Origin: an uncultured archaeon
GTDB lineage: Archaea > Nanobdellota > Nanobdellia > Woesearchaeales > CAIVOO01
Reading direction: 5' to 3'
DNA length: 10,558 bases
Assembly: GCA_903907555.1 (NCBI GenBank)
Contig: CAIVOO010000098.1
Location: 1 to 10,558 of the forward strand
Numbering within the stretch: position 1 is the first letter of the stretch; the number at the start of each line of letters is the position of its first letter. This document shows positions 1 to 5,319 of the stretch, in pieces. The position numbers and the translations under genes are program-made. A model generated the notes under the pieces. That model worked only from the letters and a program-made list of their open reading frames with translations. It was not told where the DNA came from and did no database searches.

Positions 1-828
1 CATTTAACCCATGCAAAGATTGGCAGCAGCCCTCTTTATTATTCAGACGGCCAGGAAGCCAGAATGGGTGACATGATTTACAAGTATCTTAATGAAAAAG
101 ACAGGAAAACCTTTGACCTTCTCAGGCAGAACAGAATTCTAAGAGATAGGGAGCAGGAGCCTTTGACAAGGGTTTCGTTAAGAACTATCAAGGACTTTGC
201 AGTTCCATTGGATGTGAAGCTTGATGGAAATTCCGAGATTTTCTGGAGATGGTATCTCATAAGCGATGAAGAGGCTACAGAATTGATAAGAAAGCATCTG
301 CAGATAGATGAAAAGCCTGTTGAAACACTAAAAACAGAAATCAAGGAAGAAAAGAGAATTGAAGAAAAGCCAGTAGAGAAAGCTGCAAAGAAAGTTGAAG
401 AAAAAATTGAAAAGCATTTAGAGCATCAGGAACAGATACAAATGGAGGAAGTGCACAAAATTCAGGAAGAAAAGTCTGACAGTGTCATGGTATCTGCCCA
501 GGACATAAGCGACCAGTTCCTTAGCAAGATAAGAAAAGTTTTCAAGGAAAAGGATATTGATGTAATGCATACAACAATGATAAAGAAGAATTCAGAGTTT
601 GATTTCATACTAAGCATTCCAAGCGCGGTCGGAAAAGTGTCTTATTACTGCAAGGCCAAGAACAAGAAGCGGATGAACGAGGCAGACTTGACAGGGGCTT
701 ATGCAGGCGGACAGCTGAAGAAGCTTCCGACACTTTTGATTACAACAGGGGAGTTCACAAAGAAAGCGAATGACATGCGCTTGAAGGATTTCAATCAGAT
801 GCTTTTGATGAAAATATCAGGAGGATGA
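1..828 (+). CDS. Winged-helix / nuclease-fold-like protein, 5' end outside the window
   Basis: The reading frame is open from base 1 with no stop, so the ATG at 64 is probably internal and the gene starts upstream; 275 codons are visible. Counting from that ATG, residues 1-77 look like a small helical domain of winged-helix type ending in an RWYLIS strand. Residues 78-140 are a Lys/Glu-rich, probably coiled-coil linker. Residues 145-250 form an alpha/beta domain with the spacing of restriction-endonuclease-like folds: D180 in a hydrophobic strand, then a strand with YYCKAK (194-199), then a TLLITTGE strand. The acidic residue expected two before the catalytic lysine is absent (Y195-C-K197), so nuclease activity is doubtful. 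I do not know a function. Its stop overlaps the ribosome site of the lipoprotein gene, suggesting co-transcription. The domain calls are by eye; the open frame is certain. Confidence 0.6.
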   Translation, partial: HLTHAKIGSSPLYYSDGQEARMGDMIYKYLNEKDRKTFDLLRQNRILRDREQEPLTRVSLRTIKDFAVPLDVKLDGNSEIFWRWYLISDEEATELIRKHLQIDEKPVETLKTEIKEEKRIEEKPVEKAAKKVEEKIEKHLEHQEQIQMEEVHKIQEEKSDSVMVSAQDISDQFLSKIRKVFKEKDIDVMHTTMIKKNSEFDFILSIPSAVGKVSYYCKAKNKKRMNEADLTGAYAGGQLKKLPTLLITTGEFTKKANDMRLKDFNQMLLMKISGG

Positions 829-830
829 AA

Positions 831-1487
831 ATGAAAAAAGAGTTGTTTATCATTTTTCTGTCGCTTGCGCTGATATTGGCAGCCTGCTCGCAGACAGAGA
901 TAAAGCCAGCGCAGCAGACAACGCCTACAGAGCCAGCAGCACAGCAGGAAGCACAGCAGCCGCAGGCACAAGCACAGCCAGCGGCAGCAGAGCCGAAGCA
1001 GGAGCCTGTGAAGCCAGCTTATGACCCAAATTCTTTGACAGCAAGGGCTGCAGCAGCAAATGATGCAGCAAAAGGATTGCTAGAAAAAGATAAAGGCGCC
1101 AAGACAGCAATAGATACCAATATTAAAAGCGCAAAGATTGGGGATACTGTCGTATTTGGAATTGGAATACAGAATATCCTGCCAAGAACAGCAAAATTTA
1201 CTCTTGAAACAACATTCATACAGGCAAATTTCAAGTTCGGCACGAATTTCGACTACACAAAAGAGTATGTTTCCAAGTGGATAGACAACCACTATAACCC
1301 ATACTACGAAGTTAAGGCTAATGAGATAATCACAGTGCCGTCTTATATTGTAGTAAAGGACCTTGTCAAGGAGGATGTCAACACACAGCCAGCAACTTAT
1401 GTGTTCGAGACAGCAATCTATACATATGATGACAAGAACTTTAAGGAATTATACGAAAAGAAACTGATGTCTGTGAAGATAGAATAA
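831..1487 (+). CDS. Predicted membrane-anchored lipoprotein, unknown function
   Basis: A 218-residue secreted protein. It has a lysine start (MKKE), a hydrophobic h-region and a lipobox ending LAAC with the modifiable cysteine at residue 19, so it should be exported by Sec, lipidated and held on the outer face of the membrane. Residues 20-65 are a Gln/Ala/Pro linker with no regular fold. Residues 95-218 alternate short hydrophobic strands (TVVFGIGIQN, TAKFTLETTF, ITVPSYIVV, TYVFETAIYTY), which suggests one beta-sandwich (Ig or CARDB-like) domain. I chose the ATG at 831 over the in-frame ATG at 825 because GGAGG at 820-824 then lies six bases upstream; from 825 the spacing would be zero. GGAGG sits inside the last codons of the preceding gene, so translation is probably coupled. 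The ligand or partner is unknown. Confidence 0.75.
   Translation: MKKELFIIFLSLALILAACSQTEIKPAQQTTPTEPAAQQEAQQPQAQAQPAAAEPKQEPVKPAYDPNSLTARAAAANDAAKGLLEKDKGAKTAIDTNIKSAKIGDTVVFGIGIQNILPRTAKFTLETTFIQANFKFGTNFDYTKEYVSKWIDNHYNPYYEVKANEIITVPSYIVVKDLVKEDVNTQPATYVFETAIYTYDDKNFKELYEKKLMSVKIE
906..1018 (+). repeat. CAG/GCA-rich low-complexity tract encoding a Q/A/P linker
   Basis: The bases are dominated by GCA, CAG, CCA and GAG units and encode the Gln/Ala/Pro stretch between the lipid anchor and the folded domain. The units are imperfect, so this is low-complexity coding sequence rather than a uniform microsatellite. Length variation between strains would be expected. Confidence 0.55.
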
Positions 1488-1490
1488 ATT

Positions 1491-1512
1491 ATTTTTTGTT
1501 ATTATTTTTTTA
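1491..1512 (+). terminator. Oligo-T terminator after the lipoprotein gene
   Basis: Two runs of six and seven T separated by GTTATTA begin three bases after the lipoprotein stop. Archaeal RNA polymerase terminates on such T-rich non-template tracts without a hairpin. The same T-rich stretch could also supply a TATA-like element for the flap endonuclease gene at 1545, since its 3' end is about 33 bases upstream of that start. Confidence 0.5.
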
Positions 1513-1544
1513 TTCGAGGGGGCTTAAAGGGCTAATTATCATCT

Positions 1545-2579
1545 ATGGGAACGAAACTTAAAGACATAATAATAAGAAAAGAGGTAAGTTTTGAAGACTT
1601 GCAGCACAAGAAGGTAGTTGTCGATTCCTTCAATATTCTTTACCAATTCCTGACGTCAATAAGGCAGAGGGATGGCTCTTTCCTGACAGACAGCCAGGGA
1701 AGAATCACTAGCCATCTTACAGGGCTTTTCAGCAGGACTATCCGGATGATAGAATGTGATATTAAGCCTGCATTTGTTTTCGACGGAAAGCCTCCTGCAT
1801 TGAAGATGAGGGAGCGCGAGAGAAGGGCAGCAATCAAGGAAGAGGCAGAGCTGAAATACAAGGAAGCGTTAGCCGCAGAAAATGTCGAGGACATGAAAAA
1901 ATATGCTGTCAGGACAACAAGGCTGACTAAGGAAATGATTGAGGAAGCGAAAGAGCTTATTGAAGCAATGGGCTTTCCAATAATACAGGCGCCTTCTGAG
2001 GGAGAGGCGCAGGCAGCTCACATAGTGAAGAATGGCGATGCTTATGCAGAGGTAAGCCAGGATTATGACTGCCTGATGTTTGGGGTGAAGCGTGTAATAC
2101 AAAATCTTACTGTAAGCGAGAAAAGAAAGGTGGCTAACAAGCTTGCTTACGAAACTGTAAAGCCGCAGATTATTGATTTGGAAGAAAATCTCAAAAATCT
2201 TGGAATAACCAATGACCAGTTGATTGTTGTCGGGATGCTAGTCGGAACAGACTACAATATTGGCGGAATAAAAGGCATAGGCCCGAAGAATGCTTTGAAG
2301 CTGGTGAAGCAGCATGGAAGTGATTTCGATGCATTGTTTAAGCAGGTTGAATGGGAGAAATCATTCGACTTCAGCTGGAAGGAAGTTTTTGACTTGATAA
2401 AGCACATGCCTGTTACTGATGATTACAAGCTTGTATGGAAAAATCCTAACAAGGAAAAAATAATTGAAATACTCTGCGATAAGCATGAGTTCAACAGGGC
2501 CAGAATAGAATCTGCGCTCGAAAAGCTTGAAGCTGAAAAAAAGAAGCTCTCGCAAAGAGGGCTGGACGGGTGGTTCTGA
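1545..2579 (+). CDS. fen: Flap endonuclease 1 (FEN1/XPG family)
   Basis: A structure-specific 5' nuclease that removes 5' flaps during Okazaki-fragment maturation and long-patch base excision repair. The 344 residues are full length for archaeal FEN1. Metal-binding acids are all present: D27 (VVVDSFN), D80 (VFDGKPP), E152 and E154 (PSEGEAQA), D173 and D175 (SQDYD), and D236 (GTDYN). The helical gateway follows D80 as a charged RERERR segment, and a helix-hairpin-helix (GIKGIGPKNALKL) follows D236. The last eight residues, QRGLDGWF, are a textbook PCNA-interacting (PIP) box. The start is fixed by MG at the N terminus, where the family keeps Gly2, and by an upstream in-frame stop at 1533-1535. 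A GAGGGGG at 1516-1522 is too far (22 bases) to act as a normal ribosome site, so the mRNA may have a very short leader. It is first in an overlapping trio with a small membrane protein and Trm5. Confidence 0.97.
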   Translation: MGTKLKDIIIRKEVSFEDLQHKKVVVDSFNILYQFLTSIRQRDGSFLTDSQGRITSHLTGLFSRTIRMIECDIKPAFVFDGKPPALKMRERERRAAIKEEAELKYKEALAAENVEDMKKYAVRTTRLTKEMIEEAKELIEAMGFPIIQAPSEGEAQAAHIVKNGDAYAEVSQDYDCLMFGVKRVIQNLTVSEKRKVANKLAYETVKPQIIDLEENLKNLGITNDQLIVVGMLVGTDYNIGGIKGIGPKNALKLVKQHGSDFDALFKQVEWEKSFDFSWKEVFDLIKHMPVTDDYKLVWKNPNKEKIIEILCDKHEFNRARIESALEKLEAEKKKLSQRGLDGWF

Positions 2580-2803
2580 TGCAAAAGATATCGAAATGGT
2601 TCCTGATAAAGAATATGCTGGCTGCACTGATGGTAAAAACAGTGTTTTATTTATTGATATCACTGTTTGTTGTCTGGCTGTTTGAGTGGGGCGGAATAAT
2701 CGGCCAGTATAACTGGAGATATGTTCTAGTGCTTACTGTATGCATCTTGCTTTATTCTGTAATGTTCAGCATGGCAGGCTACAGGGAATTCGTCAGAAGA
2801 TGA
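2579..2803 (+). CDS. Small two-helix membrane protein, unknown function
   Basis: 74 residues with two hydrophobic segments, roughly 21-37 (TVFYLLISLFVVWLFEW) and 49-66 (VLVLTVCILLYSVMFSMA), joined by a short polar turn and ending in a basic tail (REFVRR). The basic N and C termini are both likely cytoplasmic. The ATG at 2579 overlaps the FEN1 stop by one base (TGATG), and its own stop overlaps the trm5 start by four bases (ATGA), so it is embedded in a translationally coupled operon. An in-frame GTG at 2570 would add three residues but fits the overlap less well. I do not recognise the family. Its conserved placement between a DNA repair nuclease and a tRNA methyltransferase cannot be tested here. 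Confidence 0.65.
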   Translation: MQKISKWFLIKNMLAALMVKTVFYLLISLFVVWLFEWGGIIGQYNWRYVLVLTVCILLYSVMFSMAGYREFVRR

Positions 2804-4530
2804 TTGCAATAAAAACAGAGCTGAAGAATGCGCAGAAAGTTATGTCTGTTTTAATTAGCAAGAAAATTATAGATTCTACTTACATTCTGAAGAAAGATGA
2901 AAAATACATCTATTTTCCTGTTCTCGAAGAGATAAAGATTCCAGATACTAAAATCGTAAAGACGATTTTCAAGAAAAAGAACATCAAGGAGATGTCGCTG
3001 AAGAAAAATGTTGAAAATATCCTAACCAAAGAAGAAATGGAGCTGTTCAAGCGCTCATTCGACGCAATAGGAGACATAGCAATACTCGAAATTGACGAGA
3101 CTCTTGTGAAGAAAGAGAAGCAGATAGCAAAATTCCTGCTTGATACGCATATTAATATCAAGACAGTCCTGAAAAAGTCAGGCGGGCATGAGGGAGAATT
3201 TCGAGTCCAGAAAATGAAATTCCTTGCAGGCGAAGACAAAAGAGAGACAATCCACAAGGAAAGCGGAGTATTGCTGAAATTGAATGTCGAAACTGTCTAT
3301 TTTTCTCCAAGACTGGCGAATGAAAGATTAAGAATTACAAAATTAGTGAAGCCTAATGAAGAAGTTCTGGTGATGTTCTCTGGCTGCGCTCCTTATCCCT
3401 GCGTCCTTTCAAGACTGACGAAAGCAAAAATGATTTACGGGATTGAATTGAATCCTGAAGGGCACAATTATGGCTGGGAGAATGTAAAGCTGAACAAGCT
3501 GACAAATGTTTTTCTGATAAATGATGATGTAAAAAAGGCTGTCCCGCATTTTTACCAAAAGATACTGGGCATGAAATTCTGCACAAAACCTGAAGAAATG
3601 AAGCCTCGCTTGAAATACAATCCAACAATAACAGAAATACACACTACAAAACAGGATTTTTGCGATGGTTTTGATGAGCTGAAAAAAACAATAAAATACT
3701 TGAAAGACCTTGGGAAGTTTGTTGTTGTGCACCAGCCAATGTTGCATCTTGATGAAGTGTGCATGACTGTCAACGATTCTTCGAATGAATATTACAAAAA
3801 AATGATTTCTCTTGTCGAAGAATTTGATGTGTATTTAGTAATACATCTTGGAAGGGCTGAAAGCACAGATTCTGCTGTGAGGAAAGCGCAGACATTCTCC
3901 AAATATTATAACAACATCTTTTTTGAGAACACACACAGGAGACCTCTTGCCGAAAAAGAAAACCTGATAAAAATAATAAAGAATTCCGGCATCAAGAGGA
4001 TATGCATAGACACCTGCCATTTAATGTATGTTTATTCTGGCGACGAGCTTGTCAAGTCTGTTGCTGAACTGCAGAAGCATGCAGATAGCTATTTCCATCT
4101 GAGTGATTTTAAAAATGATATACACGCTGGAAAGCTTGATAAAAATTCAGTCATAGACCTGGAAAAAATACTGCCGTTAGTGACGAAAGGTGTTGTGGAG
4201 ATAAAAAGCAAAGATGAGAAATCCGGCGATGAGATGATATCGTCTTGGAAATATCTTGACAAATTCCAGAAGAAATTCGACAGAATCCTGATGCCATTGC
4301 CGAAATCAGCAGAGGATTTCCTGGATGCTGCCCTGGCTGTCGCGAAGAAAGGCACAGTGATACATTTCTATGATTTCTTGAGAGAAGAAGATATTCCAAA
4401 AGTTTCTGTCAATAAGATTGATGCTGCATGCAAGCGCAACAAAATGAGATATAAAATCCTTAATTGCGTAAAGTGCGGACAGCACGCTCCGAGAACGTTT
4501 AGGGTTTGTGTGGATTTTGAAATAATTTAG
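2800..4530 (+). CDS. trm5: tRNA (guanine-37-N1)-methyltransferase Trm5 with an inserted endonuclease IV-like TIM barrel
   Basis: Trm5 uses S-adenosylmethionine to make m1G37 (and in some archaea related wyosine intermediates) in tRNA. At 576 residues it is about 240 longer than usual archaeal Trm5. Residues 1-42 match the N-terminal recognition domain. Residues 81-165 match the middle domain (SFDAIGDIAILEI, VLKKSGGHEGEFRV, ETIHKESG). YFSPRLANERLRI (167-179) carries R171, equivalent to the catalytic arginine of Methanocaldococcus Trm5. The Rossmann fold follows: motif I FSGCAPYP (193-200), GIELNPE (214-220) with E216, NDDVKKA (241-247) and, after the insert, DRILMPLPKSA (494-504 region) and IHFYDF (521-526). 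The C terminus has the family's QHAPRTFRVCVDFEI. Residues 252-492 are an in-frame TIM barrel described separately. I chose ATG 2800 because it gives the ATGA overlap with the membrane protein; an upstream in-frame start at 2740 would lie inside that gene. Both halves are intact, so methyltransferase activity is plausible but unproven. Confidence 0.93.
   Translation: MIAIKTELKNAQKVMSVLISKKIIDSTYILKKDEKYIYFPVLEEIKIPDTKIVKTIFKKKNIKEMSLKKNVENILTKEEMELFKRSFDAIGDIAILEIDETLVKKEKQIAKFLLDTHINIKTVLKKSGGHEGEFRVQKMKFLAGEDKRETIHKESGVLLKLNVETVYFSPRLANERLRITKLVKPNEEVLVMFSGCAPYPCVLSRLTKAKMIYGIELNPEGHNYGWENVKLNKLTNVFLINDDVKKAVPHFYQKILGMKFCTKPEEMKPRLKYNPTITEIHTTKQDFCDGFDELKKTIKYLKDLGKFVVVHQPMLHLDEVCMTVNDSSNEYYKKMISLVEEFDVYLVIHLGRAESTDSAVRKAQTFSKYYNNIFFENTHRRPLAEKENLIKIIKNSGIKRICIDTCHLMYVYSGDELVKSVAELQKHADSYFHLSDFKNDIHAGKLDKNSVIDLEKILPLVTKGVVEIKSKDEKSGDEMISSWKYLDKFQKKFDRILMPLPKSAEDFLDAALAVAKKGTVIHFYDFLREEDIPKVSVNKIDAACKRNKMRYKILNCVKCGQHAPRTFRVCVDFEII
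3553..4275 (+). other. Inserted endonuclease IV / xylose isomerase-like TIM-barrel domain within Trm5
   Basis: Residues about 252-492 of the Trm5 protein sit between its NDDVKKA segment and the FDRILMPLP strand, where ordinary Trm5 has a short loop. Eight strands can be traced: 257-260, 276-281, 307-313, 344-351, 373-378, 400-407, 430-436 and 464-470. Metal-ligand positions of endonuclease IV appear in order: H311 (VVVHQP), H349 (VIHLGR), E376 (FFENTH), D404 and H407 (IDTCH), H433 (FHLSD), D440 and H442 (NDIH), and E467 (VVEIKS). The close spacings DxxH and DxH are exactly those of the family. Endonuclease IV cleaves DNA 5' of abasic sites with three metal ions; whether this domain acts on DNA, RNA or a small sugar phosphate cannot be told. 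It is smaller than bacterial Nfo, so some DNA-binding loops are probably shorter. Confidence 0.85.
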
Positions 4531-4558
4531 GTGTTTTCTGTTTCAAATCTAGGGGGAC

Positions 4559-4605
4559 GTGGGGGCTTAGAATAAACATCGAACATAACTTTGACAGCCG
4601 CCCAC
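4559..4605 (+). repeat. GC-rich hairpin downstream of trm5
   Basis: Bases 4559-4567 pair with 4596-4605 over nine base pairs, interrupted only by a bulged G at 4600, closing a 28-base A-rich loop. It begins 28 bases after the trm5 stop. It may be a 3'-end structure of the trm5 transcript. No strong T-run follows it. Confidence 0.4.
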
Positions 4606-4615
4606 ACTTGGAAAA

Positions 4616-4625
4616 TATTATAAAC
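4616..4625 (+). promoter_or_regulatory. TATA-like box upstream of a possible small RNA
   Basis: TATTATAAAC in a gap between convergent genes. No plus-strand protein gene follows. A start site 25 or so bases downstream would fall near 4647, just before the inverted-repeat region at 4655-4717. It could be a chance AT-rich match. Confidence 0.25.
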
Positions 4626-4647
4626 AGCCATCTTATTTTATCGTCGG

Positions 4648-4720
4648 AGTGCAACAGCGCAATGATTAAGTGAACACCAGTGCCTTAATTGGCAGATGGA
4701 GTAACTGCTGAGCGCTGCAT
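4648..4720 (+). ncRNA. Possible small structured RNA (three-way junction, C/D-box-like)
   Basis: An outer six-pair stem (4655-4660 with 4712-4717) encloses two hairpins: 4665-4670 with 4684-4689, and 4692-4695 with 4705-4708 extended by a G-U pair. That folds as a three-way junction. Inside the outer stem lie ATGATTA (4662-4668) and CTGA (4708-4711), placed like the C and D boxes of an archaeal C/D-guide RNA, about 50 bases apart. The C-like box has one mismatch to RUGAUGA, and no clear D' or C' box is visible. A TATA-like box is at the right distance upstream. The ends are estimates. It could equally be a 3' structure of the convergent transcripts. Confidence 0.28.
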
Positions 4721-4730
4721 AAATCCAGAA

Positions 4731-5318
4731 TTAGTATTTGTGAGTTTTGTTCGTATCAAACCTGCTTTTCAGGCTGTCCAGTTTGTTCTTAGAATCATCT
4801 GTTATTGTTGTGATGGAATCTTTTATTGTGATAATTTCAGCCTTGTTTGTTTTTGTATCATAAACTGCAAAAGTTGCTTTTCCTGTCTTATGCGCCGAAA
4901 TCTCACCTGGATTAACAATAATGCATTTTCCGCTGGCATCAATGTTCTTCTCGTGATTATGCCCGTAGAATACTGCATCGTACTCTCCAGATTTCGCCAT
5001 AGGCTTCGCAAGCATAGGATAATGTGTCAAGAATATTTTTCTTCCATCTATCTCAAGAAAATCCCATGTTTCAAATCCAACTTCAAGATTGCTTCCTTGT
5101 GTTAGAGCGGTCTTTGTTATAGCAACCTTATCTCCATCATTATTTCCCCATATTGCAAATACTGGAATCTCAGAAGCTGCAAGTACTTTTGCAATGCCAT
5201 TATTCATATAATCTCCAAGAAATAATATCTTCTCACATTTCAAGCTCTTAATCTCTTTCAATGCAAGAATCAAGTTATGAAAATTTTCGTGTATGTCTGA
5301 GATAACTGCAATTTTCAT
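4731..5318 (-). CDS. YfcE/MJ0936-type metallophosphoesterase
   Basis: A cytoplasmic two-metal phosphodiesterase of the calcineurin-like fold. From the ATG at 5318 it has 195 residues and all family motifs: D8-I-H10 (VISDIH), G-D36 (LFLGDY), GNND with N59, H99 (FLTHYP) and G-H119-N-H121. Relatives such as MJ0936 are about 165 residues and hydrolyse generic phosphodiesters in vitro; the natural substrate is generally unknown. The extra length is a polar, Lys/Ser/Asp-rich tail from about residue 172. A TTG at 5327 would add three residues and overlap the PAN stop, but the ATG follows that stop after one base and gives the standard beginning MKIAVISDIH, so I prefer it. It is co-transcribed with and probably translationally coupled to PAN. 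Confidence 0.93.
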   Translation of the reverse strand: MKIAVISDIHENFHNLILALKEIKSLKCEKILFLGDYMNNGIAKVLAASEIPVFAIWGNNDGDKVAITKTALTQGSNLEVGFETWDFLEIDGRKIFLTHYPMLAKPMAKSGEYDAVFYGHNHEKNIDASGKCIIVNPGEISAHKTGKATFAVYDTKTNKAEIITIKDSITTITDDSKNKLDSLKSRFDTNKTHKY

Positions 5319-5319
5319 C

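Noticed and set aside
2740..2799. An upstream in-frame extension of Trm5
   Set aside because: It would lie within the small membrane-protein gene. The ATG at 2800 gives the usual ATGA overlap and the normal Trm5 N terminus.
3409..3747. A minus-strand open frame of 112 codons
   Set aside because: Antisense to trm5, spanning the methyltransferase and the start of the inserted barrel, which read as clear protein on the other strand.
3540..4290. Frameshift or assembly join creating the Trm5-barrel fusion
   Set aside because: One frame runs through both junctions without a stop, the methyltransferase resumes at the expected motif, and codon use looks the same on both sides. Read data could still be checked.
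4689..5105. A 138-codon plus-strand open frame
   Set aside because: It is antisense to the phosphoesterase gene, which has all its catalytic motifs. The translated frame is Cys/Phe-rich and shows no domain.
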